DNA of 64,000 nucleotides from positions 149,857 to 213,856 of the forward strand of contig NZ_JBHEQA010000007.1 in the NCBI RefSeq assembly GCF_043678055.1. Direction: 5' to 3'. The stretch is from Spongiimicrobium salis. GTDB taxonomy: Bacteria > Bacteroidota > Bacteroidia > Flavobacteriales > Flavobacteriaceae. Position numbers and translations under genes: made by a program. A model generated the notes under the pieces. That model worked only from the letters and a program-made list of their open reading frames with translations, had not been told where the DNA came from and did not search any database. The first letter of the stretch is position 1. Each line of letters begins with the position of its first letter. This document shows positions 18,147 to 26,264 of the stretch, in pieces.

Positions 18147-18728
18147 TTAAGATGCTTCTAGTTTTTTTCGAATTCTACTCAAAAATTCAGCGGTAATTCC
18201 CAAATAGGAGGCAATGAGATAATTGGGGACTTTAGCAGCAATTTCAGGGTAGCGCTGTATAAAATCCAAATATCGTTGTTCCGCACTCAGAACATTATTA
18301 TTAATTATTCTTCGTTGCAGACTACTGAGATAGTCTTCAAGGATGATTCTAAAAAAACGTTCTAGTTTTGGAATTTGTCTTAGCATTTCTTGAAACGAAT
18401 TCCGGCCAATTTGTAATACTTCTGTCTTTTCAATGGCTTGAATATTATAGATAGAAGGTTTTTGTTTTTGAAAACTCTCAATATCCGTTGCCCACCAATG
18501 GTCCACCGCAAAAAACAAGATTTCTTCTTTTCCCGTATTAGGATTTATGTAAAATGCTTTTAGGGTCCCGTGAATTACGAAATTGTCCGTTTTACAAATA
18601 TTTCCGTTTTGGAGCAAATAGGTTCCTTTTTCAAGCGTTTTTTTAGTCCAGAATGCCTTGATTTGATCTTCTTCCTCGGCATTCAATGGGATGTATTTGG
18701 TAATAGATTGAATTAAAGACGCTTTCAT
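18147..18728 (-). CDS. Crp/Fnr family transcriptional regulator
   Basis: Cyclic-nucleotide-binding-fold regulator of 193 aa from the ATG at 18728. The N-terminal beta-roll holds KGTYLLQNGNICKTDNFVIHGTLKAFYIN, and the C-terminal helix-turn-helix reads VPNYLIASYLGITAEFLSRIRKKL. Canonical cAMP-contacting residues are not conserved, as usual in this flavobacterial subgroup, so the signal is unknown. It lies 64 bp upstream of the azoreductase-like gene on the same strand. One of three such regulators in the window. Confidence 0.85.
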   Translation of the reverse strand: MKASLIQSITKYIPLNAEEEDQIKAFWTKKTLEKGTYLLQNGNICKTDNFVIHGTLKAFYINPNTGKEEILFFAVDHWWATDIESFQKQKPSIYNIQAIEKTEVLQIGRNSFQEMLRQIPKLERFFRIILEDYLSSLQRRIINNNVLSAEQRYLDFIQRYPEIAAKVPNYLIASYLGITAEFLSRIRKKLEAS

Positions 18729-18920
18729 TGCAATAGAGAGTAGGATGATAAGGTACAAATTAGCACGGAAAAGAACATGGGTTTTCAGGTTTTCCGAGCG
18801 ATAAGTTTGATGAACATCATCATATTTTTATGTAAAGAGTTGTGTATTTCAACAAAATTAGCAAATACCCATCGATTTGAAAACTCCGTCTTAGTGCTGT
18901 AAACAAGCCTGTTTTAACCA

Positions 18921-19550
18921 TTAACCTGAGAAATGCTCAATGGCTGAAGATTTCGCAGGTTTATGGTATACTTTAAATCCGGTATAAAAAATCCAGGCAA
19001 AATAGAAAAGGAATACAATTCTTTGGCCAAATGCCGGGCTACCGGTGAATACAAATGGCCAGGTACCGAATATTATGGTCAGATAGGTGAACATGAGTGT
19101 TGGTTTGCAGGCACTTTTCCAGTAAGCCGTTTTTTTCATGGGTTCGGAATAGCTAAAAGCACCTAATAAAAAGAAAAGATAACTCCCAAAACTCCCTACC
19201 GTATGCAAGAGCATTGTTGTTGATGTTCTATGCTGACAATCCCCAGGGAAAACCCCCGAAATAATCATGAATATGCCACTTAAAAGAATACCATAAAAAG
19301 GTAATTTACTAGATTTTGTTTCTATTACGTTTTTGTAGAGACCCAGGGCGTAGATGGCAATTAAAGTTCCTGTAAAAATATATCCAAAAACATTCCATAA
19401 CCATTTGTTTGGCGCGTCAACGGAACCAAGTTCGCTTATGGCTTTCGTATACATAGAATATTCCGGGTGCATTGAAGATAGGATGGCGTAAGCGATCACA
19501 AATGCAATGGGGGCAAGCATTCCCAGTATCCCGTAGAATTTATGGTTCAT
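18921..19550 (-). CDS. DUF998 family membrane protein
   Basis: Polytopic membrane protein of 209 aa with about six hydrophobic helices. The DUF998 hallmarks are the N-terminal GMLAPIAFVIAYAIL, YSMYTKAISELGSVDAPNKWLWN, and the periplasmic GVFPGDCQHRTSTTMLLHTVGS. The family has no settled function; archaeal and bacterial members are simply predicted membrane proteins. The gene is 56 bp upstream of the Crp-like gene at 19607 in map order but is transcribed after it, so they may share a transcript. Confidence 0.8.
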   Translation of the reverse strand: MNHKFYGILGMLAPIAFVIAYAILSSMHPEYSMYTKAISELGSVDAPNKWLWNVFGYIFTGTLIAIYALGLYKNVIETKSSKLPFYGILLSGIFMIISGVFPGDCQHRTSTTMLLHTVGSFGSYLFFLLGAFSYSEPMKKTAYWKSACKPTLMFTYLTIIFGTWPFVFTGSPAFGQRIVFLFYFAWIFYTGFKVYHKPAKSSAIEHFSG

Positions 19551-19606
19551 ATGCTAAATTTAAGGCTAAAGGTATAGAGAATACCCATCTCTTTTTTTGA
19601 TATAAA

Positions 19607-20182
19607 TCAAAAAGTATCCTGTATTGCCCTAACCCTACTCAATGTCTCTTGTGTCATACTCAAATGGGAAGCCAACATGCCCAAGGGTACTCTGGATAAT
19701 TTGTTTTTTGAGGTTCGTTCAAAAAAACGATAGCGTTCTTTGGCGGTGTTGAATTGAAGGGAAATTATCCGTTCTGATTGTTCCATAAAGTAGGTAGAAA
19801 TCAACATACGGCCGAAGCGTTCCATTTCGGGAAAATCTTTAAAGCAATCTTCCAAGTCATCCAATGCAATTTTAATGACTTCCGTTTTTTCCAAGGTTTG
19901 AATGTGAAAATAATCCGGAATATGCTGGAAAAAACTATATACGGAGGTAATCCATTCGTTTTCTGCAGAAAAATTATCCGTAATTTCTTTTTCATTTTTA
20001 AGATAATAGATCCGTATCAATCCGCTATTTATAAAATACGTATGGGAACAAATTCTATTGGGTTTATGAAGAAAATGACCTTTTGGGAAATTTTGGATTT
20101 GACCAATTTCTTCAAGTCGATTTTTCAGTTCCGTCGAAACAGGAATGAAACGGCCAATATGATGTAATAAGCGTTCTATAAT
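19607..20182 (-). CDS. Crp/Fnr family regulator without a standard start codon
   Basis: The protein ends with a clear helix-turn-helix (RVPLGMLASHLSMTQETLSRVRA) after a beta-roll. The first ATG/GTG/TTG is a TTG at 20020, but that would remove the first third of the beta-roll. Upstream the frame stays open to a TAA at 20195-20197 and encodes family-like sequence (IERLLHHIGRFIPVSTELKN, then FPKGHFLHK). The best natural start is an ATT at 20180-20182, which is rare but known in bacteria. Alternatives are a degraded start (pseudogene) or use of the internal TTG. Signal unknown. Confidence 0.6.
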   Translation of the reverse strand: MIERLLHHIGRFIPVSTELKNRLEEIGQIQNFPKGHFLHKPNRICSHTYFINSGLIRIYYLKNEKEITDNFSAENEWITSVYSFFQHIPDYFHIQTLEKTEVIKIALDDLEDCFKDFPEMERFGRMLISTYFMEQSERIISLQFNTAKERYRFFERTSKNKLSRVPLGMLASHLSMTQETLSRVRAIQDTF

Positions 20183-20446
20183 GTCAGATGGTTTTTATTT
20201 TGTCTACAAAATATTAGCAGTAGTCAGCCCATGGTTTGGTTGCTAATGTAATAAATAAATCAGGGATATTTTTTGATAAGAGACGACTTTTGGAAAAGAA
20301 TGTCCAAAACTATGAGAACAACAATTTGTGCATTTCTGTGATTGATCTGCCTGATTCTTTTAGCACAGTTGTACGTTGGTCATACTTATTTTGACCTTGA
20401 AATAGGTTCGCTTCAGCTTGTTTTGAATTCCATTGCCAGGACTGGC

Positions 20447-21025
20447 CTATTTATGAAAAGTAATATGCCCGCAGGGAAGCGCATCGATCTGCGGTAGCAT
20501 CCTATAAAAAAGATCTTGCCCTTTCAAAATTAACTCCCCCCGATTGCCGCCTCTTTCCTCATTCCAGGCATCGGCCTTTGTTTGATAAAAAATGGCTACG
20601 ACATAGAAAAGAGAATCCTCCTTTGGGTTTAATTTTTTTTGAAATTTGGTCGATGCGTCAAGAGATGCTACTGTGGTTAAGCCATAGCTAAATTGGGATT
20701 GCTTTTCAGGGGTCATGGTATCCGAAGGTAGAAACAGTTTTACGAAGGTGTTCGGGGAATTGGGAATTGGGATAGAATCAGCAGAAAAATTAACGGTAAA
20801 TGTTATAGGCTTTTCGGTTTCATTGACCACACGACTATAAAATACTAGATAACTATAATTGAAATGCTTCTTGGTGGGCCCTGGATATGGCCCCCCTTTT
20901 GGGAAACTATTTTGTATTCTTATTCCATTCGTTACCGTCTCACTGTACCATGCTGTGTCTATATCTTGCCCTTTAAGAGAGGAGCAAAGTAGCAAAAAGA
21001 AGAATGCAAATATGGAAAGTCTCAT
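20447..21025 (-). CDS. Secreted protein of unknown function
   Basis: Not recognised. A 192-aa protein with a strong signal peptide (residues 1-19, cleavage near LKGQ). The mature part is rich in strands: HFNYSYLVFYSRVVNETEKPITFTVNFSAD looks like an immunoglobulin-like or CARDB-type fold that contacts other proteins. The C terminus has one Cys. Periplasmic or surface location is expected. It has no obvious operon partner; the zinc-type cluster ends 227 bp upstream. Confidence 0.6.
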   Translation of the reverse strand: MRLSIFAFFFLLLCSSLKGQDIDTAWYSETVTNGIRIQNSFPKGGPYPGPTKKHFNYSYLVFYSRVVNETEKPITFTVNFSADSIPIPNSPNTFVKLFLPSDTMTPEKQSQFSYGLTTVASLDASTKFQKKLNPKEDSLFYVVAIFYQTKADAWNEERGGNRGELILKGQDLFYRMLPQIDALPCGHITFHK

Positions 21026-21252
21026 CGTTTTATGAATAGGGGGTATCTCTTTTCAAGTTGGGATACCATTAGCAATGTGCACAAAATTGTGCAAACAATT
21101 TCAGCACTTAAATTAGGAAATAAACCGCAAACCACAACTAATTTTAAAGATAATGGCTTCGATTTTCCGTGAAAACGACTTCCTATTGAGGAGCCTTGAA
21201 AGCATAATCCCATAAGGGGCTTTCTGTGACGGTGAAGTAGGGTTGTAGGCTT

Positions 21253-21690
21253 TTATTTGGCCAGCTTTGCTTCACTTTTTTTAAGGATATAGTTAAAATG
21301 CTCCACATCGTCGCTATTGAGTTGCAATATTCCCGTAACGGTAATAATATCGTCTGTTTTAAAGGGAGGTTTCTCAGGGAATTGGAGCTCTATCGCGGTT
21401 TCAGGACCACCAATACCGCAGAAAAAGCAGGAAGACATTGGACCCTTGGACAACACAAATACACTGCCTTGTGGATTGATATCCAGATAATAGCCCGTTA
21501 TGCTTATTTTCTTTCCTTCCAAAGCTTTAACGGATGAAGAAAAATCTGGGTACAAAAAGTACTCGCCAAAATCTGGAAAATACTTTTTTTCAAATTTTAC
21601 TTGGGCCAAATCTTGCCAAGTGACCTTCTTTTGAGCAAAACCAATACAGCAACTTAGCAGTATTAATGTGGTTAGAATTTTATTTTTCAT
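21253..21690 (-). CDS. Secreted OB-fold-like protein of the metal-responsive cluster (DUF3299-like)
   Basis: A 145-aa protein with a signal peptide (cleavage near FAQ). The mature part has the DUF3299-like order: FPDF...VKALEGKKISITGYYLDI, then VLSKGPMSSCFFCGIGGPETAIEL with a C-x2-C pair, then DDIITVTGILQLN. The Cys pair and position suggest metal or lipoprotein handling at the periplasmic side. Its start overlaps the permease stop by 11 bp, so it is the last gene of the merC-cobW-ABC-permease transcript. Confidence 0.7.
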   Translation of the reverse strand: MKNKILTTLILLSCCIGFAQKKVTWQDLAQVKFEKKYFPDFGEYFLYPDFSSSVKALEGKKISITGYYLDINPQGSVFVLSKGPMSSCFFCGIGGPETAIELQFPEKPPFKTDDIITVTGILQLNSDDVEHFNYILKKSEAKLAK

Positions 21691-22945
21691 GACTTAAAAT
21701 GTTTGATATGTTCATTTTTATAATGGGATATATCGCTAGGGAAATGGATAGGATGATCATGGCCAATACCAAGCCCATTAGCTGTACGATTTGCCCCAAT
21801 GGCAATCCCTGTAACATGTGATGTTGCTGTCCGTTTTCTAGAACGTTAAACATAAAGTATAGCCCTGCTTTTGTGCATAAAAAACCAATGACAAAGGCAA
21901 AACTGCCTATGATAAGACCTTCGTAGGCAACCATTTTTACCAATTGTAGGGCGCTAGCGCCATAGGTTCTTAAAAGCGCTAGGTCAAAAGCACGCTCTTT
22001 GATCATTTTGTAGAAACTGATAAAAATAATTGCTCCGGAAATAATGAGAATGATATACGCTATCCAGGATATTGTTTTGAACCCTATTCCTGTATATTGA
22101 TAGAGCTTGTCCAATTCATATTTGGGCAAGGCCGCTTGCATATTGGTGTCTTTGTTGATTTTTCTTGGAAGCGTTAAAAGCGCCCTGGGATTTCTAAAAG
22201 AAATCAACAAGGAGGTAATCTCCTTGCCTTCATGATGATCTCCCTGATGTTCGGGATGATTTTCTTCTTCCTCGACATTGGAAAGCGCATGCTTTTCTTC
22301 ATTCTCGTCAGCTTCACCGTCATGAGACGTATGATTATGGACATCCCGCACACTTTCGAGCTTAGTAATGATCAATCTATCGATGACTTTCTGGGTGGGT
22401 TTAAGAATCCCAACTACGACCAATTCTTCATCGTGAACATCGAAATCATTGGCTACCAATCCGTGTGAACTTAGGAAAGAATCGCCTATGTGAAGCTGTA
22501 GCTTATCGGCTACCGTATGCCCCAATACCACTTCCATGCTTTTATGTAGAGGACGCCCCTCCCGGATTTCGCCATTGTAAAAGGCAATAAACTCAGAAGT
22601 AGTTCCCAGAATTCTAAAACCCTTATAGTTGTCCCCATAAGAAATGGGTACAGCCATTTTAACCATAGGGTTTTTACCTATTTTTTTGGCTTCTTCATGA
22701 CTGATATTCCCTGTAGGATTGTCCAAATGCAAGACAGAAGCCAATACCAATTGCAGCGGACTGCCCTTGGCGCCAATGACCAGATCTATTGCTCCCAAAT
22801 TGTTCTCCATTTGATATTGGAAGGAAGTTTTCAACTGTTGAATTCCCAAGAGAAGCGAAATACTGAGGGAGAGTGTAAAAATACTCAATACCGTATACAA
22901 GGGGTTCGACTTTATATTTTGAATGCTGATCTTCCAGATATTCAT
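21680..22945 (-). CDS. ABC transporter permease, FtsX/MacB-like, with His-rich loop
   Basis: FtsX-family permease of 421 aa: one N-terminal helix (residues about 13-35), a large periplasmic domain, and three C-terminal helices. Within the periplasmic domain, residues about 205-245 are very rich in His, Asp and Glu (HNHTSHDGEADENEEKH, then HPEHQGDHHEGKE), an arrangement typical of zinc-binding loops. This class uses ATP hydrolysis to drive periplasmic mechanics, for example moving lipoproteins or metal complexes, not classical import. Overlaps the ATPase gene by 4 bp. Confidence 0.85.
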   Translation of the reverse strand: MNIWKISIQNIKSNPLYTVLSIFTLSLSISLLLGIQQLKTSFQYQMENNLGAIDLVIGAKGSPLQLVLASVLHLDNPTGNISHEEAKKIGKNPMVKMAVPISYGDNYKGFRILGTTSEFIAFYNGEIREGRPLHKSMEVVLGHTVADKLQLHIGDSFLSSHGLVANDFDVHDEELVVVGILKPTQKVIDRLIITKLESVRDVHNHTSHDGEADENEEKHALSNVEEEENHPEHQGDHHEGKEITSLLISFRNPRALLTLPRKINKDTNMQAALPKYELDKLYQYTGIGFKTISWIAYIILIISGAIIFISFYKMIKERAFDLALLRTYGASALQLVKMVAYEGLIIGSFAFVIGFLCTKAGLYFMFNVLENGQQHHMLQGLPLGQIVQLMGLVLAMIILSISLAIYPIIKMNISNILSHEK

Positions 22946-23571
22946 AGGGTGATTGAATTTTGAAAGAATGGTTTGATTCTGTGATCGTGCGTTATCACGA
23001 TGAGGTTGGCATTGTTTTTTTGAGCTTGTTTTTTAAGTAATCCTATAACAATGGCACAGTTTTCATCATCCAAACTGGAAGTAGGTTCGTCGGCCAAAAT
23101 AAGCTTGGGTTTGTGTATGACCGATAGGGCAATACCTAAGCGCTGTAATTGCCCTTCACTAAGTTCCTGTAGCTTACGTTTTTTAAGTTTTCCGAGACCT
23201 AATTCATTCAATAGCTCGTCAATAGCTGTTGTATGGATTTCTTTTTTACCGAAAAAAAGTCGCGCTTGTACATTTTCAAAAACGCTTAAAGATCGTATAG
23301 CGTGATTTTTTTGAAATACAAGGCCTATATTTTGCCCTCTATAAAGGTCTAATTTAGCTGTTGACAAAGAATTTATGGCAACCTCATTAATGTATACATG
23401 GCCACCAGTAGGCTTTAATAGGCCTGCCAAAAGGTGGAGAAGCGTTGTTTTTCCTATTCCCGATTGCCCTAGAATAAGCAAATCTTCTTGCGCGGCTAAA
23501 GCAATGTTGGGAAAGTTAAAAGCAGGCTGTTCCTGTGTATAGTGAAATCTAAGGCTATCTGTCTTTACCAT
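22942..23571 (-). CDS. ABC transporter ATP-binding protein (LolD/MacB-like)
   Basis: ATPase of 209 aa from the ATG at 23571, six bases after the GTPase stop; the longer frame would overlap that gene by 82 bp. Walker A is GQSGIGKTT, the Q-loop region is LVFQKNHAI, the signature is LSEGQLQR (LSGGQ variant), Walker B is LILADEPTSSLD and the switch His is in VITHD. It pairs with the FtsX-like permease (4-bp overlap), forming the energising subunit of the predicted zinc-related complex. Confidence 0.88.
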   Translation of the reverse strand: MVKTDSLRFHYTQEQPAFNFPNIALAAQEDLLILGQSGIGKTTLLHLLAGLLKPTGGHVYINEVAINSLSTAKLDLYRGQNIGLVFQKNHAIRSLSVFENVQARLFFGKKEIHTTAIDELLNELGLGKLKKRKLQELSEGQLQRLGIALSVIHKPKLILADEPTSSLDDENCAIVIGLLKKQAQKNNANLIVITHDHRIKPFFQNSITL

Positions 23572-23576
23572 ATACG

Positions 23577-24776
23577 TTATCTTGGTATGGGCCACTGATC
23601 TTCCTGTGGAAACAATTCCTGTTTCCATAGGGCTACCTCCTGATCTGTAAGAAGACAATTGTTTAAATGACCGATCATCTCCTCTTTTTCAAGATGTTGT
23701 CCAATAAATACCAGTTCTATTTTTCTATCCCCAAATACAACATCCCAATCACGTTCTATTTGATCTTTATTGTCAATGAAAGCGGCATATCCTATGCGCT
23801 CGCCAAAAGGCATAGAAGCCCACCATACCCCTGCATTGTCCACTTTAACAGAACCCCCGGCAGTACCCCAGACAATGGCGTGTTGTGGTCTTGACCCCAA
23901 CCAAAATAACCCCTTACTTCGAATAATGTTTTGCGGGAAACGGGTATTTAAATAGGTTAAAAAACGTTCGGGATGAAAAGGTCTTTTACTTCTAAAAACA
24001 AAAGAACTGATTCCATATTCTTCGGTTTCCGGGGTATGCTCATTTTCAAGTTCTTTTATCCAGCCAGCAGAAGCTTCCGCTTTTTCATAATCAAATAAGC
24101 CTGTATTTATGATACGATTTAGGGCTACCTCAGATTTACTGGTTGTAATAATTGTAGCTTCCGGATTTAGTTTTTGGATAATAGCTTGGAGTTCTTCCAG
24201 TTCTTCCTCATTTACAAGATCCACTTTATTGATAACAATGACATTTGCAAATTCAACCTGATCGGTCAATAAATTCACAATGGTTCTATCATCCCCTTCA
24301 ATGTCTGTCAGGGAACGGGTTACGAGATAGTCCGAACTGGAAAAGTCCTTTAAGAAGTTAAAGGCATCCACTACGGTTACCATGGTGTCTACATAGCTAA
24401 AACGGCTTAAATCTATAGTGCCATCCTCACTTTCAAAACTAAAGGTTTGCGCTACAGGAATGGGTTCGCTGATGCCTGTACTCTCGATCAATAAATAATC
24501 GAATTTATCTTGGGAAGCCAATTTCTCTACTTCAACCATAAGGTCTTCCCGTAATGTGCAACAGATACAGCCATTGGACATTTCTACTAATTTTTCTTCG
24601 GTTCTGGAAAGGACATTTTCATTTTCAATAAATTGGGCATCGATGTTTACCTCGCTCATGTCATTGACGATCACGGCAACTTTTAAACCTTCTTTATTGT
24701 GTAAAACGTGGTTGAGCAAGGTTGTTTTTCCTGCACCGAGGAAGCCACTTAAAACCGTTACGGGTAATTTTTTCAT
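23577..24776 (-). CDS. CobW/COG0523 family GTP-binding metallochaperone (ZigA-like)
   Basis: G3E-family GTPase of 399 aa. Walker A is GFLGAGKTTLLNH (residues about 11-23), the metal motif is GCICCTLREDL (C-x-C-C, about 72-82), and the G4-type motif is NKVDL. The C-terminal CobW_C domain begins near RSKRPFHPERF. In other bacteria such proteins are induced under zinc starvation and deliver zinc to client enzymes. It is co-directional with the MerC-like gene (42 bp) and the ABC pair, under the palindrome at 25.27 kb. Confidence 0.9.
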   Translation of the reverse strand: MKKLPVTVLSGFLGAGKTTLLNHVLHNKEGLKVAVIVNDMSEVNIDAQFIENENVLSRTEEKLVEMSNGCICCTLREDLMVEVEKLASQDKFDYLLIESTGISEPIPVAQTFSFESEDGTIDLSRFSYVDTMVTVVDAFNFLKDFSSSDYLVTRSLTDIEGDDRTIVNLLTDQVEFANVIVINKVDLVNEEELEELQAIIQKLNPEATIITTSKSEVALNRIINTGLFDYEKAEASAGWIKELENEHTPETEEYGISSFVFRSKRPFHPERFLTYLNTRFPQNIIRSKGLFWLGSRPQHAIVWGTAGGSVKVDNAGVWWASMPFGERIGYAAFIDNKDQIERDWDVVFGDRKIELVFIGQHLEKEEMIGHLNNCLLTDQEVALWKQELFPQEDQWPIPR

Positions 24777-24818
24777 ATCTTGATTTTTGCAGAGTACATG
24801 GGGCTATCCCCCTTTTAA

Positions 24819-25217
24819 TTACTTCTTATTATACGATTTGTTATTTTCGGAAACTCTTATCAGTTGCCAATTGAAATAATGGGCTATTGCTACTAAGAAG
24901 GCACCAATAACCGTATTGCCAATTTCCCATAGCAGATTGAATTGAAATCTTCCTATTAGAATTAGCGTAAAACCCAAAGCTGCAAAAAGCAAAGGTTTTA
25001 TTTGATGATGATTTTTTTTGAAACTGGGCCAAAGCGAAATAAAAACAAATAGGAGCCCGAAAATAGTAAAGGCCCATTCTATATAAGGGTTTTCCAAAAA
25101 ATGCAAACTACTCAATGCAGAAAATGAAAGGAGCACGGGAATAACAATACAATGTATGGCGCAAATCAATGAACTTGATACAGCAATAATATCCAGGGTG
25201 TCGTTCTTAATTCTCAT
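24819..25217 (-). CDS. MerC-like membrane protein
   Basis: A 132-aa protein with four predicted helices (about residues 10-33, 47-63, 73-90, 94-114). The MerC-type metal motif is CAIHC (C-x3-C) in the first helix, Cys18 and Cys22 or thereabouts. MerC transports mercury in resistance operons, but chromosomal homologues beside zinc GTPases in Bacteroidota more likely carry zinc. It is the first gene of the cluster, and its start lies 51 bp from the 17-bp inverted repeat. Confidence 0.82.
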   Translation of the reverse strand: MRIKNDTLDIIAVSSSLICAIHCIVIPVLLSFSALSSLHFLENPYIEWAFTIFGLLFVFISLWPSFKKNHHQIKPLLFAALGFTLILIGRFQFNLLWEIGNTVIGAFLVAIAHYFNWQLIRVSENNKSYNKK

Positions 25218-25267
25218 GTAATTATTTGCATATTATAGTACCTCCATTATTGATTATATAGAGGTTG

Positions 25268-25304
25268 CGCCATCTTATTGCAACAAAGTTGCAATAAGAT
25301 GGCG
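25268..25304. promoter_or_regulatory. 17-bp perfect inverted repeat, likely Zur/Fur-family operator
   Basis: CGCCATCTTATTGCAAC (25268-25284), three bases AAA, and its exact complement (25288-25304). The centre TTGCAAC-AAA-GTTGCAA has the symmetry and size of Fur-family boxes. It lies just downstream of the minus-strand -7 element, covering the expected transcription start of merC. Zinc control is inferred from the downstream genes; a terminator is less likely because no T run follows on either strand. Confidence 0.65.
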
Positions 25305-25306
25305 TG

Positions 25307-25314
25307 CAAATATA
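25307..25314 (-). promoter_or_regulatory. -7 promoter element of the merC-cobW cluster
   Basis: Read on the minus strand the bases are TATATTTG, an exact match to TAnnTTTG. The start of transcription would fall inside the adjacent inverted repeat, so a bound repressor would block initiation. A -33 TTG at the usual distance was not found. Confidence 0.55.
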
Positions 25315-25327
25315 TTATTTATTTGTA

Positions 25328-25354
25328 GTATTCCCATAGCTTCTCTGGGAATAC
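25328..25354. repeat. Perfect 9-bp inverted repeat
   Basis: GTATTCCCA (25328-25336) and TGGGAATAC (25346-25354) with a 9-base loop. It lies between the merC control region and the small plus-strand gene at 25377. It could be a second operator or a hairpin in the leader of the small gene. No T run follows, so a terminator role is not supported. Confidence 0.5.
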
Positions 25355-25376
25355 GACCTAAATACCTATTGGAGCA

Positions 25377-25556
25377 ATGGATATTTTAGCAATACTTCTC
25401 TATCTTTTTGCAGTATACAAGGCATTGCTATGGAGGCCCGTACGATCTAAAACCCAGAAGGCAACAAGGGGTGTTCTAATGAAAAGTTCTCCATTTTTTG
25501 CTATGGCTATAGGCGCAATGGCAATTTCGAAAACGCTTGGAGTGTGGTTTTTTTAA
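25377..25556 (+). CDS. Small two-helix membrane protein, divergent from the zinc-type cluster
   Basis: A 59-aa frame beginning MDILAILLYLFAVYKALLW and ending in TAA at 25554-25556. Two hydrophobic segments (residues 3-19 and 40-59) flank a basic linker (RPVRSKTQKATR), a plausible helical hairpin. GGAG lies three bases before the ATG. The gene converges with the lipoprotein at 25560 (3 bp between stops), leaving no wasted space. It shares the intergenic region holding the Zur-like palindrome. I do not recognise a family; it is below the usual length cut-off of gene finders. Confidence 0.5.
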   Translation: MDILAILLYLFAVYKALLWRPVRSKTQKATRGVLMKSSPFFAMAIGAMAISKTLGVWFF

Positions 25557-25559
25557 TTC

Positions 25560-26003
25560 CTAGAGTGTAAGTTGTAGATCTCCGGCAACTACGCTAATAT
25601 GGCAGCAATCGGTCGCAACGGTATAGTTGGCACTGATCACTTCTTGGTTGTTTAGGAATCCTCTAAATTGAATTTGCCGTTCTTGATTTAGCCCTAGAAT
25701 TCCATCCGTAATTAAAGGGTACCTTCCAAATTCCTGAGCAGCCGCAAATTCTGAAGGAGTTAGTGTTATGGTTCTATTATTTCCATTTTCTACATCTGTA
25801 ACGCTAAATGAGTCCAAAGCAACAGGGTTTTGATTTTGATCTGATACAGAAACCGAAATCACTACAAATTCCAAGGTACAGATGGTATTCTGACATTCCG
25901 CATTGGCGTCGTCATTGGCATCGTCATCACTGTTGCAGGATATTTGAGTTAGGCTAAAGAATATAGCGCATATCATGGTAAAGGGTTTAAAGAATCTGGT
26001 CAT
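25560..26003 (-). CDS. Lipoprotein of unknown function
   Basis: A 147-aa protein with a signal peptide ending in QISC, followed by the acidic run NSDDDANDDANAE typical of surface-exported Bacteroidota lipoproteins. The remainder predicts as beta strands (TLEFVVISVSVSD; VDLDSFSV-like; RQIQFRGFLNNQEVISANYTV), ending with a CC pair (TDCCHISVV). A small immunoglobulin-like domain is likely. Not recognised beyond that. No operon partner. Confidence 0.65.
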   Translation of the reverse strand: MTRFFKPFTMICAIFFSLTQISCNSDDDANDDANAECQNTICTLEFVVISVSVSDQNQNPVALDSFSVTDVENGNNRTITLTPSEFAAAQEFGRYPLITDGILGLNQERQIQFRGFLNNQEVISANYTVATDCCHISVVAGDLQLTL

Positions 26004-26264
26004 GGTGCTTTGTTTTTACCCTTAAGATACCAAAACGGATATTGGTTGCGTTGGCAGGCTTCCAGCTGCTCTATAAATAGCCTTTAATTAAGGTTGCCAT
26101 ATAGGGGCATTTCACATTTTACGACGCTTCATTAATTCGTTTTTGAACCTTGCCCTCGGCAGTTTTTCTGACTTTAGGTATGTGGTCCACTTAAGGATTG
26201 CAGGAATAGCTGAATTCGTCAAACCCCATCCAGTGAAGAAGTACAGCATCATGGTTGCTATTCT

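Noticed and set aside
20321..20446. 46 open codons directly after the secreted protein at 20447, in another frame
   Set aside because: No similarity recognised and the upstream protein ends naturally; not enough to claim a frameshift.
21022..21213. 63-codon minus-strand frame upstream of the secreted protein at 20447
   Set aside because: No signal, no family similarity, and it overlaps the next start by 4 bp; it looks like promoter-region sequence.
25268..25304. 17-bp inverted repeat read as a transcription terminator
   Set aside because: No T run follows on either strand and it lies at the predicted transcription start of merC, so an operator is the better reading.
26004..26264. Possible coding remnant ending PKVRKTAEGKVQKRINEAS
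   Set aside because: Only about 23 codons between stops and no recognisable family; too short to support.
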